A stretch of 64,000 bases of DNA from Gordonia mangrovi (GTDB lineage: Bacteria > Actinomycetota > Actinomycetes > Mycobacteriales > Mycobacteriaceae): assembly GCF_024734075.1 (NCBI RefSeq), contig NZ_CP102850.1, positions 434,001-498,000 of the forward strand, read 5' to 3'. Under the pieces are notes generated by a model that made no database searches, was not told where the DNA came from, and saw nothing but the letters and a program-made list of their open reading frames with translations. Below, piece after piece: positions 10,771-19,961 of this stretch. Positions within the stretch are counted from its first letter, which is position 1, and the number at the start of each line of letters is the position of its first letter. The translations under genes and the position numbers were made by a program.

Positions 10771-10795
10771 CGCCATCCCTCTCGCTCGACATCGA

Positions 10796-11164
10796 TCACA
10801 CCGCCCACGCAAGTATCAGACCCGAAGCGCACGCCACCGCACTGCCCAGCACCGAGGCCAGGGCGTTGGCCACCGCCACCACCGACCGCCGTTGCTCCGC
10901 CAGGCGAACGGTTTCGAAGCTCGCGGTGCTGAAAGTGGTGTATCCACCACAGAATCCGGTACCCACCACCGTCTGGATATCCGCGTCGAGGGTGCCGAAC
11001 ATGACGGCGCCGGCGATCAGCCCCAGCAGGAACGAGCCACTGATGTTGATCGCCAGCGTCGCCCACGGAAGGGTTGTCGATCGCCGGCTCTTGATGACAC
11101 CGTCGAGCACGAACCGCGCGCCCGCACCCAGCGCACCGGCGGCCATCACCGCGAGGACGATCAC
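10796..11164 (-). CDS. crcB: Fluoride exporter CrcB/Fluc, second subunit
   Basis: A 122-residue, four-helix membrane protein of the CrcB/Fluc family, which exports fluoride as dual-topology or paired dimers. The family motif GTGFCGGYTTFSTASFE (about residues 68-84) and the early Arg in GAGARFVLD are present. The start is GTG at 11164, overlapping the upstream crcB stop in a 4-base GTGA. In Gram-positives two such genes usually encode the two halves of an obligate heterodimer in opposite orientations; that role is inferred. Confidence 0.93.
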   Translation of the reverse strand: MIVLAVMAAGALGAGARFVLDGVIKSRRSTTLPWATLAINISGSFLLGLIAGAVMFGTLDADIQTVVGTGFCGGYTTFSTASFETVRLAEQRRSVVAVANALASVLGSAVACASGLILAWAV

Positions 11165-11724
11165 GACACCTCACCCGCCCGTCGGCGTAGCACCGCACCG
11201 GCGACCGCGATCCCCACCCACGCGCAGGCGACACCGGCGATCACGCTCGCGAGCCCATATCCCACTGCGAGCGGGACCGCTCCCCGATGCGAGAGCAGCG
11301 ACATCTCCAACGCGAAGCTGCTGTAGGTGGTGAAGGAGCCGCACAACCCCGTGCCGAGCAGCAGGCGCCACCGCCGACGCCAGCCGGCGTCCTCGCCGGA
11401 CAGCGCAAGCCCTTCGAGGAGGACACCGAGCGCGAACGCGCCGATGAGATTGACCGTGAACGTCCCCCACGGCCAGCCGGTGTCGTGGTGTGGGAGCAGT
11501 TCTTCCACCCAGTAACGCAGTCCCGTTCCGCACGCACCACCCAGCAGGACCCAGAGGATGGCCGCCGGTCGCAGGTGCAGTGGCCGCACGGTGTCGGGAT
11601 CGACGGGCAGCTCGGCGTGCGCGTCGTCAGACGGTTCGGCGGGCAGCTGATCGGGCAGCTGATCGGGCAGCTGATCGGGCAGCTGATCGGGCGAGGTGTC
11701 GCCCGCACCGTGGTCGTGACCCAT
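11161..11724 (-). CDS. crcB: Fluoride exporter CrcB/Fluc, first subunit with repeat N-terminus
   Basis: The 187-residue protein has a normal CrcB core from about residue 55 (ILWVLLGGACGTGLRYWVEE) with the motif GTGLCGSFTTYSSFALE. Ahead of it is an unusual acidic extension of about 50 residues with four DQLP units. The ATG at 11724 lies about 25 bases after a candidate fluoride riboswitch and the downstream crcB overlaps it by 4 bases. The extension is not needed for the family fold and may vary in length between strains. Confidence 0.92.
   Translation of the reverse strand: MGHDHGAGDTSPDQLPDQLPDQLPDQLPAEPSDDAHAELPVDPDTVRPLHLRPAAILWVLLGGACGTGLRYWVEELLPHHDTGWPWGTFTVNLIGAFALGVLLEGLALSGEDAGWRRRWRLLLGTGLCGSFTTYSSFALEMSLLSHRGAVPLAVGYGLASVIAGVACAWVGIAVAGAVLRRRAGEVS
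11641..11688 (-). repeat. Four perfect 12-bp tandem repeats inside crcB
   Basis: The unit GGGCAGCTGATC occurs four times without a mismatch and encodes DQLP in the N-terminal extension of the first CrcB protein. The unit is a multiple of three, so copy-number change keeps the frame. It is probably a variable-number repeat. Confidence 0.9.
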
Positions 11725-11748
11725 GCATCAGCCCATCCGTCTGTCGGA

Positions 11749-11820
11749 CCAGGAACTATCAGCCGGCGGCGGTTCGGACCCGGTGGGCATGCCGATCCGG
11801 TCCGGGCGAGATCCATCACC
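11749..11820 (-). promoter_or_regulatory. Candidate fluoride (crcB-motif) riboswitch
   Basis: Read on the minus strand, the leader starts GGTGATGGATCTCGCC. GGTGA pairs with TCGCC (P1), a hairpin CGGACC...GGTCCG follows, then AACCGCCGCCGGCTGATAG and TTCCTG. GG-GATGG, AACCGCC and CTGAT at these places are hallmarks of the crcB motif. Loop bases GGA can pair with UCC after CTGAT, the expected pseudoknot. It ends about 25 bases before the first crcB ATG. No strong terminator is visible, so control of translation start is more likely. Confidence 0.75.
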
Positions 11821-11983
11821 CGTCGACACCCTACCGCTCACCGGCCGTCGTCTGCGTGAACGACCCGGCTGGTCTGGGCCCCGCGCGATCGGTACCGTCA
11901 CCGCGTCATGTGAGAAGCGATCGCCGCCGGGTCATCCGTGGCAACGGGCGTCGATAGAACAGAGGTCGGGGGATCTTGTGGGG

Positions 11984-12877
11984 ATGGAACGTGTCGGCAT
12001 CATGTCGGTCAAGGGGCTCGCTGCTGCCGTTTCGGTGAGCGCTGCCGTGTCGTTCAGCGGCGCCGGCCAGGCAACCGCGGCGAACGCCATGCTGCCGGCG
12101 GACATTGCCCCGGTGGCGTCGGTGTCGCAGAGCGCACCGGCACCCGGACTGGTCCCGGTTCCGGTCCGGTCGTTCACTGCGGCGCCAGGTGTGCCCGACG
12201 TCGCGTGGGTACCGAGATCGCTGCTGTCCTCGCGCACACTCGCGGCGGCGCCGGCCGCCGATCAATGGACGTTCACCCCGACGGAACAAGCACAGATCGC
12301 CGAGGCCGCAGCCATCGGCGGTCTGATCGGCGTCCCGATCGGGACAGCACTCGGAGTGTTCGTCGCCTTCCCGATCGGCGTCGCGACTGGGCTTGTCGGC
12401 GGTGTGATCGGGGCCGCCATCGGGTTCGCGGGCGGGCCGCTGCCGGCGTTCGGCGGAGCCCTGATCGGTATCGCCATCGGCGGCGCCGTCGGCACTCTGG
12501 TGACCGGCATCCCCTTGATCTGGGGTCCGCCGATCATCGGCGCCATCGCGGGTGGCGTCGACAAGGCGATCAAGATCCACGACCAGAAGCTCCGCACGGC
12601 CACGCCTTCGGCGCAGAGCCGAGGCCGTCACCGCGCCGCATTGGCGGCACCCGACGTCCTGCCGACCGTCGAACGGGCACAGAAGGCAGCCTTGCAGGTC
12701 GGCGAGGCCGTCGGTTCCGGTGTCGAATCGACGGCCAAGCAGGTCGCCGCTCAGGTCGCCGAGATGGCCACGACCGCCGACGCACCCGCACCGATCCGAG
12801 CTCAGATCACCGCCGTGACAGACGGCTTGCAGCAGTTCGCCGACTCACCGCCGTGGGCGCCGCGACACGTGCGCTGA
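11984..12877 (+). CDS. Secreted or membrane glycine-rich hypothetical protein
   Basis: A 297-residue protein with a likely signal peptide (SVKGLAAAVSVSAAVSFSG, cleavage near QATA-AN), a 100-residue linker, then a glycine-zipper-rich hydrophobic region of about 85 residues (IGGLIGVPIGTALGVF, GGVIGAAIGFAGG, GGALIGIAIGGAVG) that could insert in membranes, and a basic/Ala-rich C-terminus. A GTG at 11978 with GGGGGA upstream is an equally good start. No catalytic motif is seen. It is divergent from the crcB genes. Function unknown. Confidence 0.7.
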   Translation: MERVGIMSVKGLAAAVSVSAAVSFSGAGQATAANAMLPADIAPVASVSQSAPAPGLVPVPVRSFTAAPGVPDVAWVPRSLLSSRTLAAAPAADQWTFTPTEQAQIAEAAAIGGLIGVPIGTALGVFVAFPIGVATGLVGGVIGAAIGFAGGPLPAFGGALIGIAIGGAVGTLVTGIPLIWGPPIIGAIAGGVDKAIKIHDQKLRTATPSAQSRGRHRAALAAPDVLPTVERAQKAALQVGEAVGSGVESTAKQVAAQVAEMATTADAPAPIRAQITAVTDGLQQFADSPPWAPRHVR

Positions 12878-12946
12878 CCCTCGCTCAACCGCCGAATTGC
12901 TTGGCCGGGTTCGCCTACCGCTGTCGGGCCGGTGGCACCGACAAGC

Positions 12947-14014
<1,068 letters not shown>

Positions 14015-14045
14015 GTGATGTGCTCCAGTCGGTTTCGGGCCGGTC

Positions 14046-15071
14046 TCACGCGGAGGCCCGGCGGATCAAGGTAGGGGCGAAGACGACTCGACGGGGTGCG
14101 GCCGAGCCGCCGTCGAGCTGGCCGAGCAGCAAGGTGACCGCCTCGGCCGCCATCTCCGACAATGGGTTGCGCAAGGTGGTCAGCGGCGGGTCGGTGCGTT
14201 CGGCGACTCCGAGGTCGTCGGCGCCGGTGATCGCGATGTCGCGCGGGATCTGCTTACCGGCGGCGGCCAGGACCTCCATCGCGCCGACCGCCATCAGATC
14301 CGATGCGACGACGATGCCGTCGAGGTCAGGATGAGCCTCGAGCAGCTGACGACACGCATACGCTCCGCCCTCCGGAGTGAAGTCGCCGTACCCGATGGCG
14401 TCGGGGCGGCGTCCCGCCGATTGCATCGCCTGTTTCCATCCGTCGAGGCGATCGACGCCAGCAGTCATGTCGGTCGGTCCGGCGATGGTCGCGATACGGC
14501 GACACCCCCGGTCGATGAGCAGCCGAGTGGCCTCGAGGCCGCCCGCCACGTTGTCGGTGTCCACCCACGAGAGCCGGTCGCTGTTGCTCCACGGACGGCC
14601 GATGAACGCGCTCGGCAGTCCGAGATCGGACAGGTGGTCGGGCAGGCTGTCGCCACGGTGGTGGGAGACGACGATGGCACCGTCGACCTGCCTGTTGCCC
14701 AGGAACCGCAACATGCGCGACTCCTGGTCGTCCCCGCCCGCGAGCAACAGGACCACCTGGTAATCGTGTGCGGAGAGCTCCCGCGTGACGATGTGCACGG
14801 TTCGGGCGAAGAACGGGTCGGCGAAGACTCGCTCGTCGGGTTCGGGGACCACCAGCGCCACGGACTGCGTTCGCCTGGTCACCAGAGACCGCGCGGCCTG
14901 GTTGGGTGTGTAGCCGAGCCGGTGCACGGCCTCGGCAACCGCCTGCTGGGCGCGCGGACTCACCCGGCTGCCACCGTTGACTGCACGGGAAGCAGTTGCT
15001 CGGCTCACACCGGCCAACCGTGCCACCTCATCGAGCGTGGGTGACGCGTCACGCGATTCGGCGCCGGTCAT
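14046..15071 (-). CDS. LacI-family transcriptional regulator (CebR-like)
   Basis: A 341-residue LacI-type repressor. The N-terminal helix-turn-helix TLDEVARLAGVSRATASRAV and hinge region are followed by a periplasmic-binding-like effector domain (VALVVPEPDERVFADPFF, ITGADDLGVAERTDPPLTT). The ATG at 15071 overlaps the GH1 stop by 4 bases (ATGA). Two palindromes near the operon promoter, TGGGAGCGCTTCCA and a one-mismatch copy, closely match the CebR operator of Streptomyces (TGGGAGCGCTCCCA), so autoregulation of the operon by cellobiose-like effectors is the likely role. Confidence 0.9.
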   Translation of the reverse strand: MTGAESRDASPTLDEVARLAGVSRATASRAVNGGSRVSPRAQQAVAEAVHRLGYTPNQAARSLVTRRTQSVALVVPEPDERVFADPFFARTVHIVTRELSAHDYQVVLLLAGGDDQESRMLRFLGNRQVDGAIVVSHHRGDSLPDHLSDLGLPSAFIGRPWSNSDRLSWVDTDNVAGGLEATRLLIDRGCRRIATIAGPTDMTAGVDRLDGWKQAMQSAGRRPDAIGYGDFTPEGGAYACRQLLEAHPDLDGIVVASDLMAVGAMEVLAAAGKQIPRDIAITGADDLGVAERTDPPLTTLRNPLSEMAAEAVTLLLGQLDGGSAAPRRVVFAPTLIRRASA

Positions 15072-16519
15072 GTGTCGCCTCCCCGGCTCTCGGGCAACGC
15101 GTTCGCGGCGGCCACGCCGGCAAACCACAACGCACTGTCCTTGGGTGTCCGCTGCTGCGTCGCGTAGTCGACATGGACGATGCCGAAGCGCTGCGAGTAA
15201 CCCCATGCCCACTCGAAGTTGTCGAGCAGCGTCCACACGAAGTACCCCCGAACGTCCACGCCGCGGGCGATGGCGTCATGCAGGGCACGAACGTGCAGAT
15301 CGATGAACGACCTGCGTTGCTCATCGTGCACCGCACCATCGGGCGTCACCACGTCCGGGTACGCCGCCCCGTTCTCGGTGATGTAGATCGGCGGCACCGC
15401 GTACTCGTCGCGCAGCCGCAGCAGCAACTCGGTCAGCGCCGCGGGCTGCACCTCCCATCCCATGCCGGTGACGGGCAACCCCCTCCGCGGGAAGGTGATA
15501 CGTCGTCCGTCCGGTTGGGCCGGCGATGCGGCCCGAGGGGGTGTCAACACCTCGTCGCCGAGCAGATCGGTGCGGGCAGAGGCACTTGCGCCGTCTCCGT
15601 GGTAGAAGTTCACCCCCAGGGCGTCGATGGGTTGTGCGATGACCTCGAGGTCGCCGTCGGCAATCGCGTCGGTCCATGGCCTGCCCTGAAAGGTCAGCCC
15701 TGATACATCAGCGGCGATGTCGTCGGGATAGCGGCCGGCGAACAGCGGGTCGCAGAAGACCCGGTTGCTGAAGGCGTCGAGCCGACGTGCCGCGTCGAGG
15801 TCGTCGGGGTCGCCTGGGTTGATGGGTGTGGGAACCGTGAGGTTCAGCGTGATCCCCACCTGCTTGCCGTTGTCCGGTGTCGCACCGCGCCGGCGGAGTT
15901 CGTCGACGACCAGACCGTGACCCAGCATCAGGTGGTGGGCGGCCACGAGGCCGGCCACGCCCTCTTGTCGGCCGGGCGCGTGCTGGCCACTGGTGTAGCC
16001 GAGGAACGCCGAGCACCACGGTTCGTTGAGGGTGGTCCAGTGATCCACCCGGTCCGCCAGGGCGTCGAACACCGTCAAGGCGTAGTCGACGAAGCGGTAG
16101 GCGGTGTCACGGTTGGTCCACCCTCCGGCGTCCTCGAGAACCTGCGGCAGATCCCAGTGGTACAGGGTCAACCACGGGGTGATGCCGACGTCGAGCAGTT
16201 CGTCGGCCAGGCGGGCATAGAAGTCGAGTCCCTTCTGGTTCGCCGGCCCCGCATCGGGCCGCACGCGTGGCCATGCCACCGAGAAACGGTAGGCATTCAG
16301 ATTGAGCTGCGTGCACAGGGCGATGTCGGCGGGCATCCGGTGGTAGTGGTCGCAGGCCACGTCGCCGTTGTCGCCGTTCAGGATTGCTCCGGGGACGCGC
16401 GTGAACGTGTCCCAGATCGACGGTGTGCGACCGTCGATGTCGTGGGCGCCCTCGATCTGGTAGGACGCGGTGGCCGAGCCCCAGAGGAACCCGTCGGGAA
16501 AGTGCAGTGTCGTGGTCAT
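15068..16519 (-). CDS. GH1 beta-glucosidase
   Basis: A 483-residue glycoside hydrolase family 1 enzyme. The acid/base motif is TLNEPWCSAFLGY (NEP) and the nucleophile motif ITENGAAYPD (TENG); the fold starts FPDGFLWGSATASYQIEGA. No signal peptide, so it hydrolyses imported beta-glucosides in the cytoplasm. ATG 16519 gives normal GH1 length; the frame upstream is non-coding in character. It overlaps the permease gene before it and the LacI gene after it by 4 bases each. Confidence 0.95.
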   Translation of the reverse strand: MTTTLHFPDGFLWGSATASYQIEGAHDIDGRTPSIWDTFTRVPGAILNGDNGDVACDHYHRMPADIALCTQLNLNAYRFSVAWPRVRPDAGPANQKGLDFYARLADELLDVGITPWLTLYHWDLPQVLEDAGGWTNRDTAYRFVDYALTVFDALADRVDHWTTLNEPWCSAFLGYTSGQHAPGRQEGVAGLVAAHHLMLGHGLVVDELRRRGATPDNGKQVGITLNLTVPTPINPGDPDDLDAARRLDAFSNRVFCDPLFAGRYPDDIAADVSGLTFQGRPWTDAIADGDLEVIAQPIDALGVNFYHGDGASASARTDLLGDEVLTPPRAASPAQPDGRRITFPRRGLPVTGMGWEVQPAALTELLLRLRDEYAVPPIYITENGAAYPDVVTPDGAVHDEQRRSFIDLHVRALHDAIARGVDVRGYFVWTLLDNFEWAWGYSQRFGIVHVDYATQQRTPKDSALWFAGVAAANALPESRGGDT

Positions 16520-17346
16520 CCTTTGACGGCCCCTTGCATGATGCCGGTCACCAGGTGGCGTCCGGTCGCGATGAACAGGAGTAGCAGCGGCACCGTCGCC
16601 AGGATGGTGCCGGCTTGCAGTAACGCCATGTCGCTCAGTCCCTGTCCCGGCGCGATCTTCAGCTGGTCGAGCGCGGTCTGCAGGGTCTGAACATCCGAAC
16701 CCTGCAAGATCAGCAACGGCCACATGAAATCGGTCCACGCCTGCATGAAGGTGAACAGTGCGAGGATCGCCATCGCGGGACGGGCCGCCGGGACGGCGAC
16801 CGTCCAGAACGTGCGCAGCATGGAGCACCCGTCGACGCGGGCGGCGTCCATGAGTTCATCGGGGATCGCGGTGCTGAGGTACTGCCGCATGAAGAACACG
16901 CCGAAGGCGGTGACCAACCATGGCAACACCACCGCGAGGCGGGTGCCGGTCAACCCGAGATTGCTGAACTCCTTGAGCATCGGGATGAGCGCGAGTTGCG
17001 GCGGGATGGCCATGGTGAGCACCACGAACACCATCAGGGCGTTGCTGCCGCGGAAGCTCAGTTTGGCGAACGAGTAGCCCGCGAGGGTGCAGAACGCCAC
17101 CACCGAGACGGCCGCAACCGCGGAGACGATGATCGAGTTGGCCAGCGCCGACCAGAAGTCGATGCGGGTGAAGACGCGTTGGGCGTTCTCCAGGAAATGC
17201 CCGCCGGGATACAGCGGCGGCGGTGTCTCGGCGGCACGTTGCGACGTCACCGAGCCGATGACGAACGACCAGTAGAGCGGGAACACCGAACCGAGCACAA
17301 AGGCTCCGAGCAGACCGTAGACGAGAAATCCGGGACGGCGGGTCAT
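16516..17346 (-). CDS. Carbohydrate ABC permease (MalG/CebG type)
   Basis: A 276-residue inner-membrane permease with six predicted helices, an N-terminal signal-anchor (FLVYGLLGAFVLGSVFPLYWS) and the EAA loop DELMDAARVDGCSMLRTFWTV that docks the ATPase. It pairs with the MalF-type permease upstream. The gene overlaps both neighbours by 4 bases, so expression is tightly coupled. Confidence 0.94.
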   Translation of the reverse strand: MTRRPGFLVYGLLGAFVLGSVFPLYWSFVIGSVTSQRAAETPPPLYPGGHFLENAQRVFTRIDFWSALANSIIVSAVAAVSVVAFCTLAGYSFAKLSFRGSNALMVFVVLTMAIPPQLALIPMLKEFSNLGLTGTRLAVVLPWLVTAFGVFFMRQYLSTAIPDELMDAARVDGCSMLRTFWTVAVPAARPAMAILALFTFMQAWTDFMWPLLILQGSDVQTLQTALDQLKIAPGQGLSDMALLQAGTILATVPLLLLFIATGRHLVTGIMQGAVKG

Positions 17347-18362
17347 CGTGCGGACCTCCTGTGCACGGCACGGGTGATGAAGAAGTTCACCAGCGCGAAC
17401 GCCACGATCAACCCGAACAGCAGCCAGGCCGCCGACGCTGCACGAGGATACGGGTCGGTCGCACTGTTGGCGGTGTTGAACACGTACATCGCAAGCGTCA
17501 GATACTCATGGTTCGCGCCCCCCTGATGCTGCAGGTTGGTGTCGAAAAGTCTTGGTTCGGTGAAGATCTGCAGCCCACCGATCGTCGAGGTGACGATGAC
17601 GAAGATCATCGTCGCCCGGATCGAGGGCAGGGTGACGTGCACGAACTTCCGGACGCTGCCGGCACCATCGATCGAGGCGGCCTCGTACAGATCACGAGGT
17701 ATGGCCTGCATGGCGGCCAGCAGGATGAGTGTGTTGTAGCCGGTCCAGCGCCAGTTGATCATCGTGGCGATCGCAGTCCAACTGGCCATCCGGTCACCGT
17801 GCCAGGACACCGCCGGCAACCCGACACCGGTCAGCACATCGTTCACCAGACCCGACTTGTCGGCGAACAGCGAGCCGAAGATCAGCGCGACAGCGGCCGG
17901 TGCGACCACAAACGGGATGAGTACGCTCATCCGCCACCACGACCTGCCGCGCAAGCCGGTGTCGAGCAGTGCGGCGATGATCGTCGCGATGACGATCTGC
18001 GGGATCGACGACAGCGCGAAGATGCCGATCGTGTTCACCAGCGCCTTGTGGAACACCGGGTCGGTCAACACGTGGCGATAGTTGTCGAACCCCACCGCGC
18101 TCCCGTGTTCGGCCGCGAACCGCGGCCAGGAGAAAAACGAGAGGTACCCCGTGTACAGCATGGGGTACAGCCCGATCACGGCGAACACCAGGAAGAACGG
18201 GAGGATGTACAGATAGGGAGAGACCGACCGGTCGAGGCGGGTGAGACGTTGCCGGCGAGTGATCTTCGACGATCGGCCGGATCGGCCGGAGGGGCTTGGA
18301 GCCGAGGCCGGGCCCTCCGCGCCCCCGGCGGGACGTCGAATCTCGTTGGGGAGCACAGTCAT
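17343..18362 (-). CDS. Carbohydrate ABC permease (MalF/CebF type)
   Basis: A 339-residue permease with a Pro/Ser-rich cytoplasmic N-terminus of about 50 residues, then a first helix (YLYILPFFLVFAVIGLYPML) and five more. The EAA motif is PRDLYEAASIDGAGSVRKF. The ATG at 18362 is four bases after the stop of the binding-protein gene; upstream in-frame codons lie inside that gene. It forms the translocation pore with the next permease. Confidence 0.94.
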   Translation of the reverse strand: MTVLPNEIRRPAGGAEGPASAPSPSGRSGRSSKITRRQRLTRLDRSVSPYLYILPFFLVFAVIGLYPMLYTGYLSFFSWPRFAAEHGSAVGFDNYRHVLTDPVFHKALVNTIGIFALSSIPQIVIATIIAALLDTGLRGRSWWRMSVLIPFVVAPAAVALIFGSLFADKSGLVNDVLTGVGLPAVSWHGDRMASWTAIATMINWRWTGYNTLILLAAMQAIPRDLYEAASIDGAGSVRKFVHVTLPSIRATMIFVIVTSTIGGLQIFTEPRLFDTNLQHQGGANHEYLTLAMYVFNTANSATDPYPRAASAAWLLFGLIVAFALVNFFITRAVHRRSAR

Positions 18363-18366
18363 GTCA

Positions 18367-19653
18367 TCAATCCAGATTTCCGACGGCCTGGGTGAAGGTC
18401 TGCCAGGACGCCTCAGGTGACTGACCTTCGTCCACGCGCTGGATGGCCGATTGCAGCAGACCCAAGATGTCGGAGTACTTGTCACCCTTGTAGGGAACAC
18501 CCACCGGCACCGCTTGCGCACGATCAGCGAGGATCTGCGACGTCGGCGCATCGGAGAAATACGGATCAGGCGTGTTGGTCGCGCTCAGTTGCTCCTCGGC
18601 GGCCAGGTTCGCGGGATAGGCGCCGGCGACGTTGAACGCACTCACCTGTTGCTGGGTGTCGGTGAGCCAGTTGGCGAATTGCTGTGCCTGCTCGTGATGC
18701 TGAGACTGGACGGGCACCGCGAGGAACGATCCACCCCAGTTGCCGCCCCCTCCGGGGAACACGTTGGCGATGTCCCATCCGGTCACCGAGGGCGCAGACT
18801 CCTTGATGTTGGCGAACATCCACCCCGGACACGGCATCGTCGCGAAGCCGTTGTTGGTGAAGTTGGACTTCCAGTCATCACTCCACTGCACGGCACGCGT
18901 CGACAGGGTCGGCGAGTACTCGGCGACCGTCGTGTACACATCCTTGAGACCCGGGTTGTCGACGTCGACGTCGTTGTCGCTGGTCTGGAATGGATACTCG
19001 ACCTGGTTGAGCATCGCCTGGGCGATCGATCCGCTGGAGTCGTACCACTTCGACGTGGGCACCTGCTGGACGAATTGCTCTCCGTAATCGAAGTAGCTGT
19101 CCCAGGTCCCGAACATTTGCGCAACCGAGTCCCGATCGGATGGGAACCCTGCCTGACGGAACAGGTCGGCTCGGTAGCAGATGGCTTCCGGTCCGGCGTC
19201 GGTCGGGTATCCGATCTGCTTGCCGTCGGCCGTCTGACCGTCCTCGTATTTGTACGACACCCATCGGTCGTCGAGGGATGGATCGGTGAGGTCGACGAAT
19301 TGCTCCGACGCACCATCGGTGAGGAATTGCGGCATCGCATCCCCCTCGATGGCGACGATGTCGGTGAGTCCGGTGCCGGCCTGCAGGTTCGAGGTGAGCG
19401 TCTGCTTCCAGGTGTCCCACTGCGAGATGCGCGTCTCCTCGACCTGGAACGGACTGTCCGGGTCCGAATTCCACTGATCGATTGCGTCCGCATAGCCGAA
19501 ATCGCCGAACGTGGTGATGGTCAGGGTGTCATCCTTGCCGAGCGTCGACTGCCCCTGATCCCCACCCCCACAGGCGGCAATCAGGCCACCGACGACGACC
19601 GCGGTCGCGCCGAGCGCCGCTGTCCGGGACCGCAGCTTGGATTTCCGTTGCAC
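18367..19653 (-). CDS. Sugar-binding lipoprotein of the beta-glucoside importer
   Basis: A 428-residue extracellular solute-binding protein (family 1). The N-terminus is a lipoprotein signal with lipobox LIAAC followed by GGGDQGQ, so it is lipid-anchored outside the membrane. The body has the expected features of sugar-binding proteins (WNSDPDSPFQVEE, PCPGWMFANIKE). The GTG at 19653 has an AGAGGAG ribosome site seven bases upstream. It is the first gene of the six-gene operon. Gene content and CebR-like operators suggest cellobiose or another beta-glucoside as ligand. Confidence 0.92.
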   Translation of the reverse strand: MQRKSKLRSRTAALGATAVVVGGLIAACGGGDQGQSTLGKDDTLTITTFGDFGYADAIDQWNSDPDSPFQVEETRISQWDTWKQTLTSNLQAGTGLTDIVAIEGDAMPQFLTDGASEQFVDLTDPSLDDRWVSYKYEDGQTADGKQIGYPTDAGPEAICYRADLFRQAGFPSDRDSVAQMFGTWDSYFDYGEQFVQQVPTSKWYDSSGSIAQAMLNQVEYPFQTSDNDVDVDNPGLKDVYTTVAEYSPTLSTRAVQWSDDWKSNFTNNGFATMPCPGWMFANIKESAPSVTGWDIANVFPGGGGNWGGSFLAVPVQSQHHEQAQQFANWLTDTQQQVSAFNVAGAYPANLAAEEQLSATNTPDPYFSDAPTSQILADRAQAVPVGVPYKGDKYSDILGLLQSAIQRVDEGQSPEASWQTFTQAVGNLD

Positions 19654-19722
19654 GTGATTGCTCCTCTGACCGACGGGTTGGTGACTGTCAGGACCGGACG
19701 ATGTCGTCCGCCCTCCTGGTTG

Positions 19723-19736
19723 TGAGAGCGCTTCCA
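19723..19736. promoter_or_regulatory. LacI/CebR-type operator, promoter-proximal
   Basis: TGAGAGCGCTTCCA within a GTG...CAC dyad. It differs at one base from the distal site at 19811. It lies about 10-25 bases downstream of the predicted transcription start of the sugar operon, where a bound repressor would block transcription. Confidence 0.8.
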
Positions 19737-19752
19737 CTCCCGCTGCACAATC

Positions 19753-19782
19753 ACTATGGTGTACATCACAACCGGATGTCAA
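19753..19782 (-). promoter_or_regulatory. Sigma-A-type promoter of the beta-glucoside operon
   Basis: On the minus strand TTGACA (19782-19777), 18-base spacer, CATAGT (19758-19753). The -35 is a perfect consensus. The predicted start is near 19746, giving a leader of about 90 bases before the GTG at 19653, with one operator in the leader and one upstream. Confidence 0.75.
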
Positions 19783-19810
19783 CCCCCGAGAAGATCACGG
19801 TCAGCGGATG

Positions 19811-19824
19811 TGGGAGCGCTTCCA
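19811..19824. promoter_or_regulatory. LacI/CebR-type operator, distal
   Basis: TGGGAGCGCTTCCA, one base from the Streptomyces CebR operator TGGGAGCGCTCCCA. It lies about 65-78 bases upstream of the predicted transcription start and 88 bp (start to start) from the proximal copy, so DNA looping by a tetramer or two independent dimers is possible. Confidence 0.8.
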
Positions 19825-19849
19825 TGGTCGGGCGTTCAGAACGGCCAAA

Positions 19850-19878
19850 GGCCGGCCCACTCATTCGTGGGGCCGGCC
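19850..19878. terminator. Hairpin between prpE and the sugar operon promoter
   Basis: GGCCGGCCCAC, six-base loop, GTGGGGCCGGCC: a strong GC stem without a clear T-tract. It lies about 85 bp beyond the prpE stop and is probably its terminator. Confidence 0.6.
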
Positions 19879-19961
19879 CCGTGCGGTCCCTGACCGGGGT
19901 GGGAGCACTAGGTCTGCGGGTACCGTGGCAGGCACCTGGCAGGCGCCGTCAGCGTCGGCGC

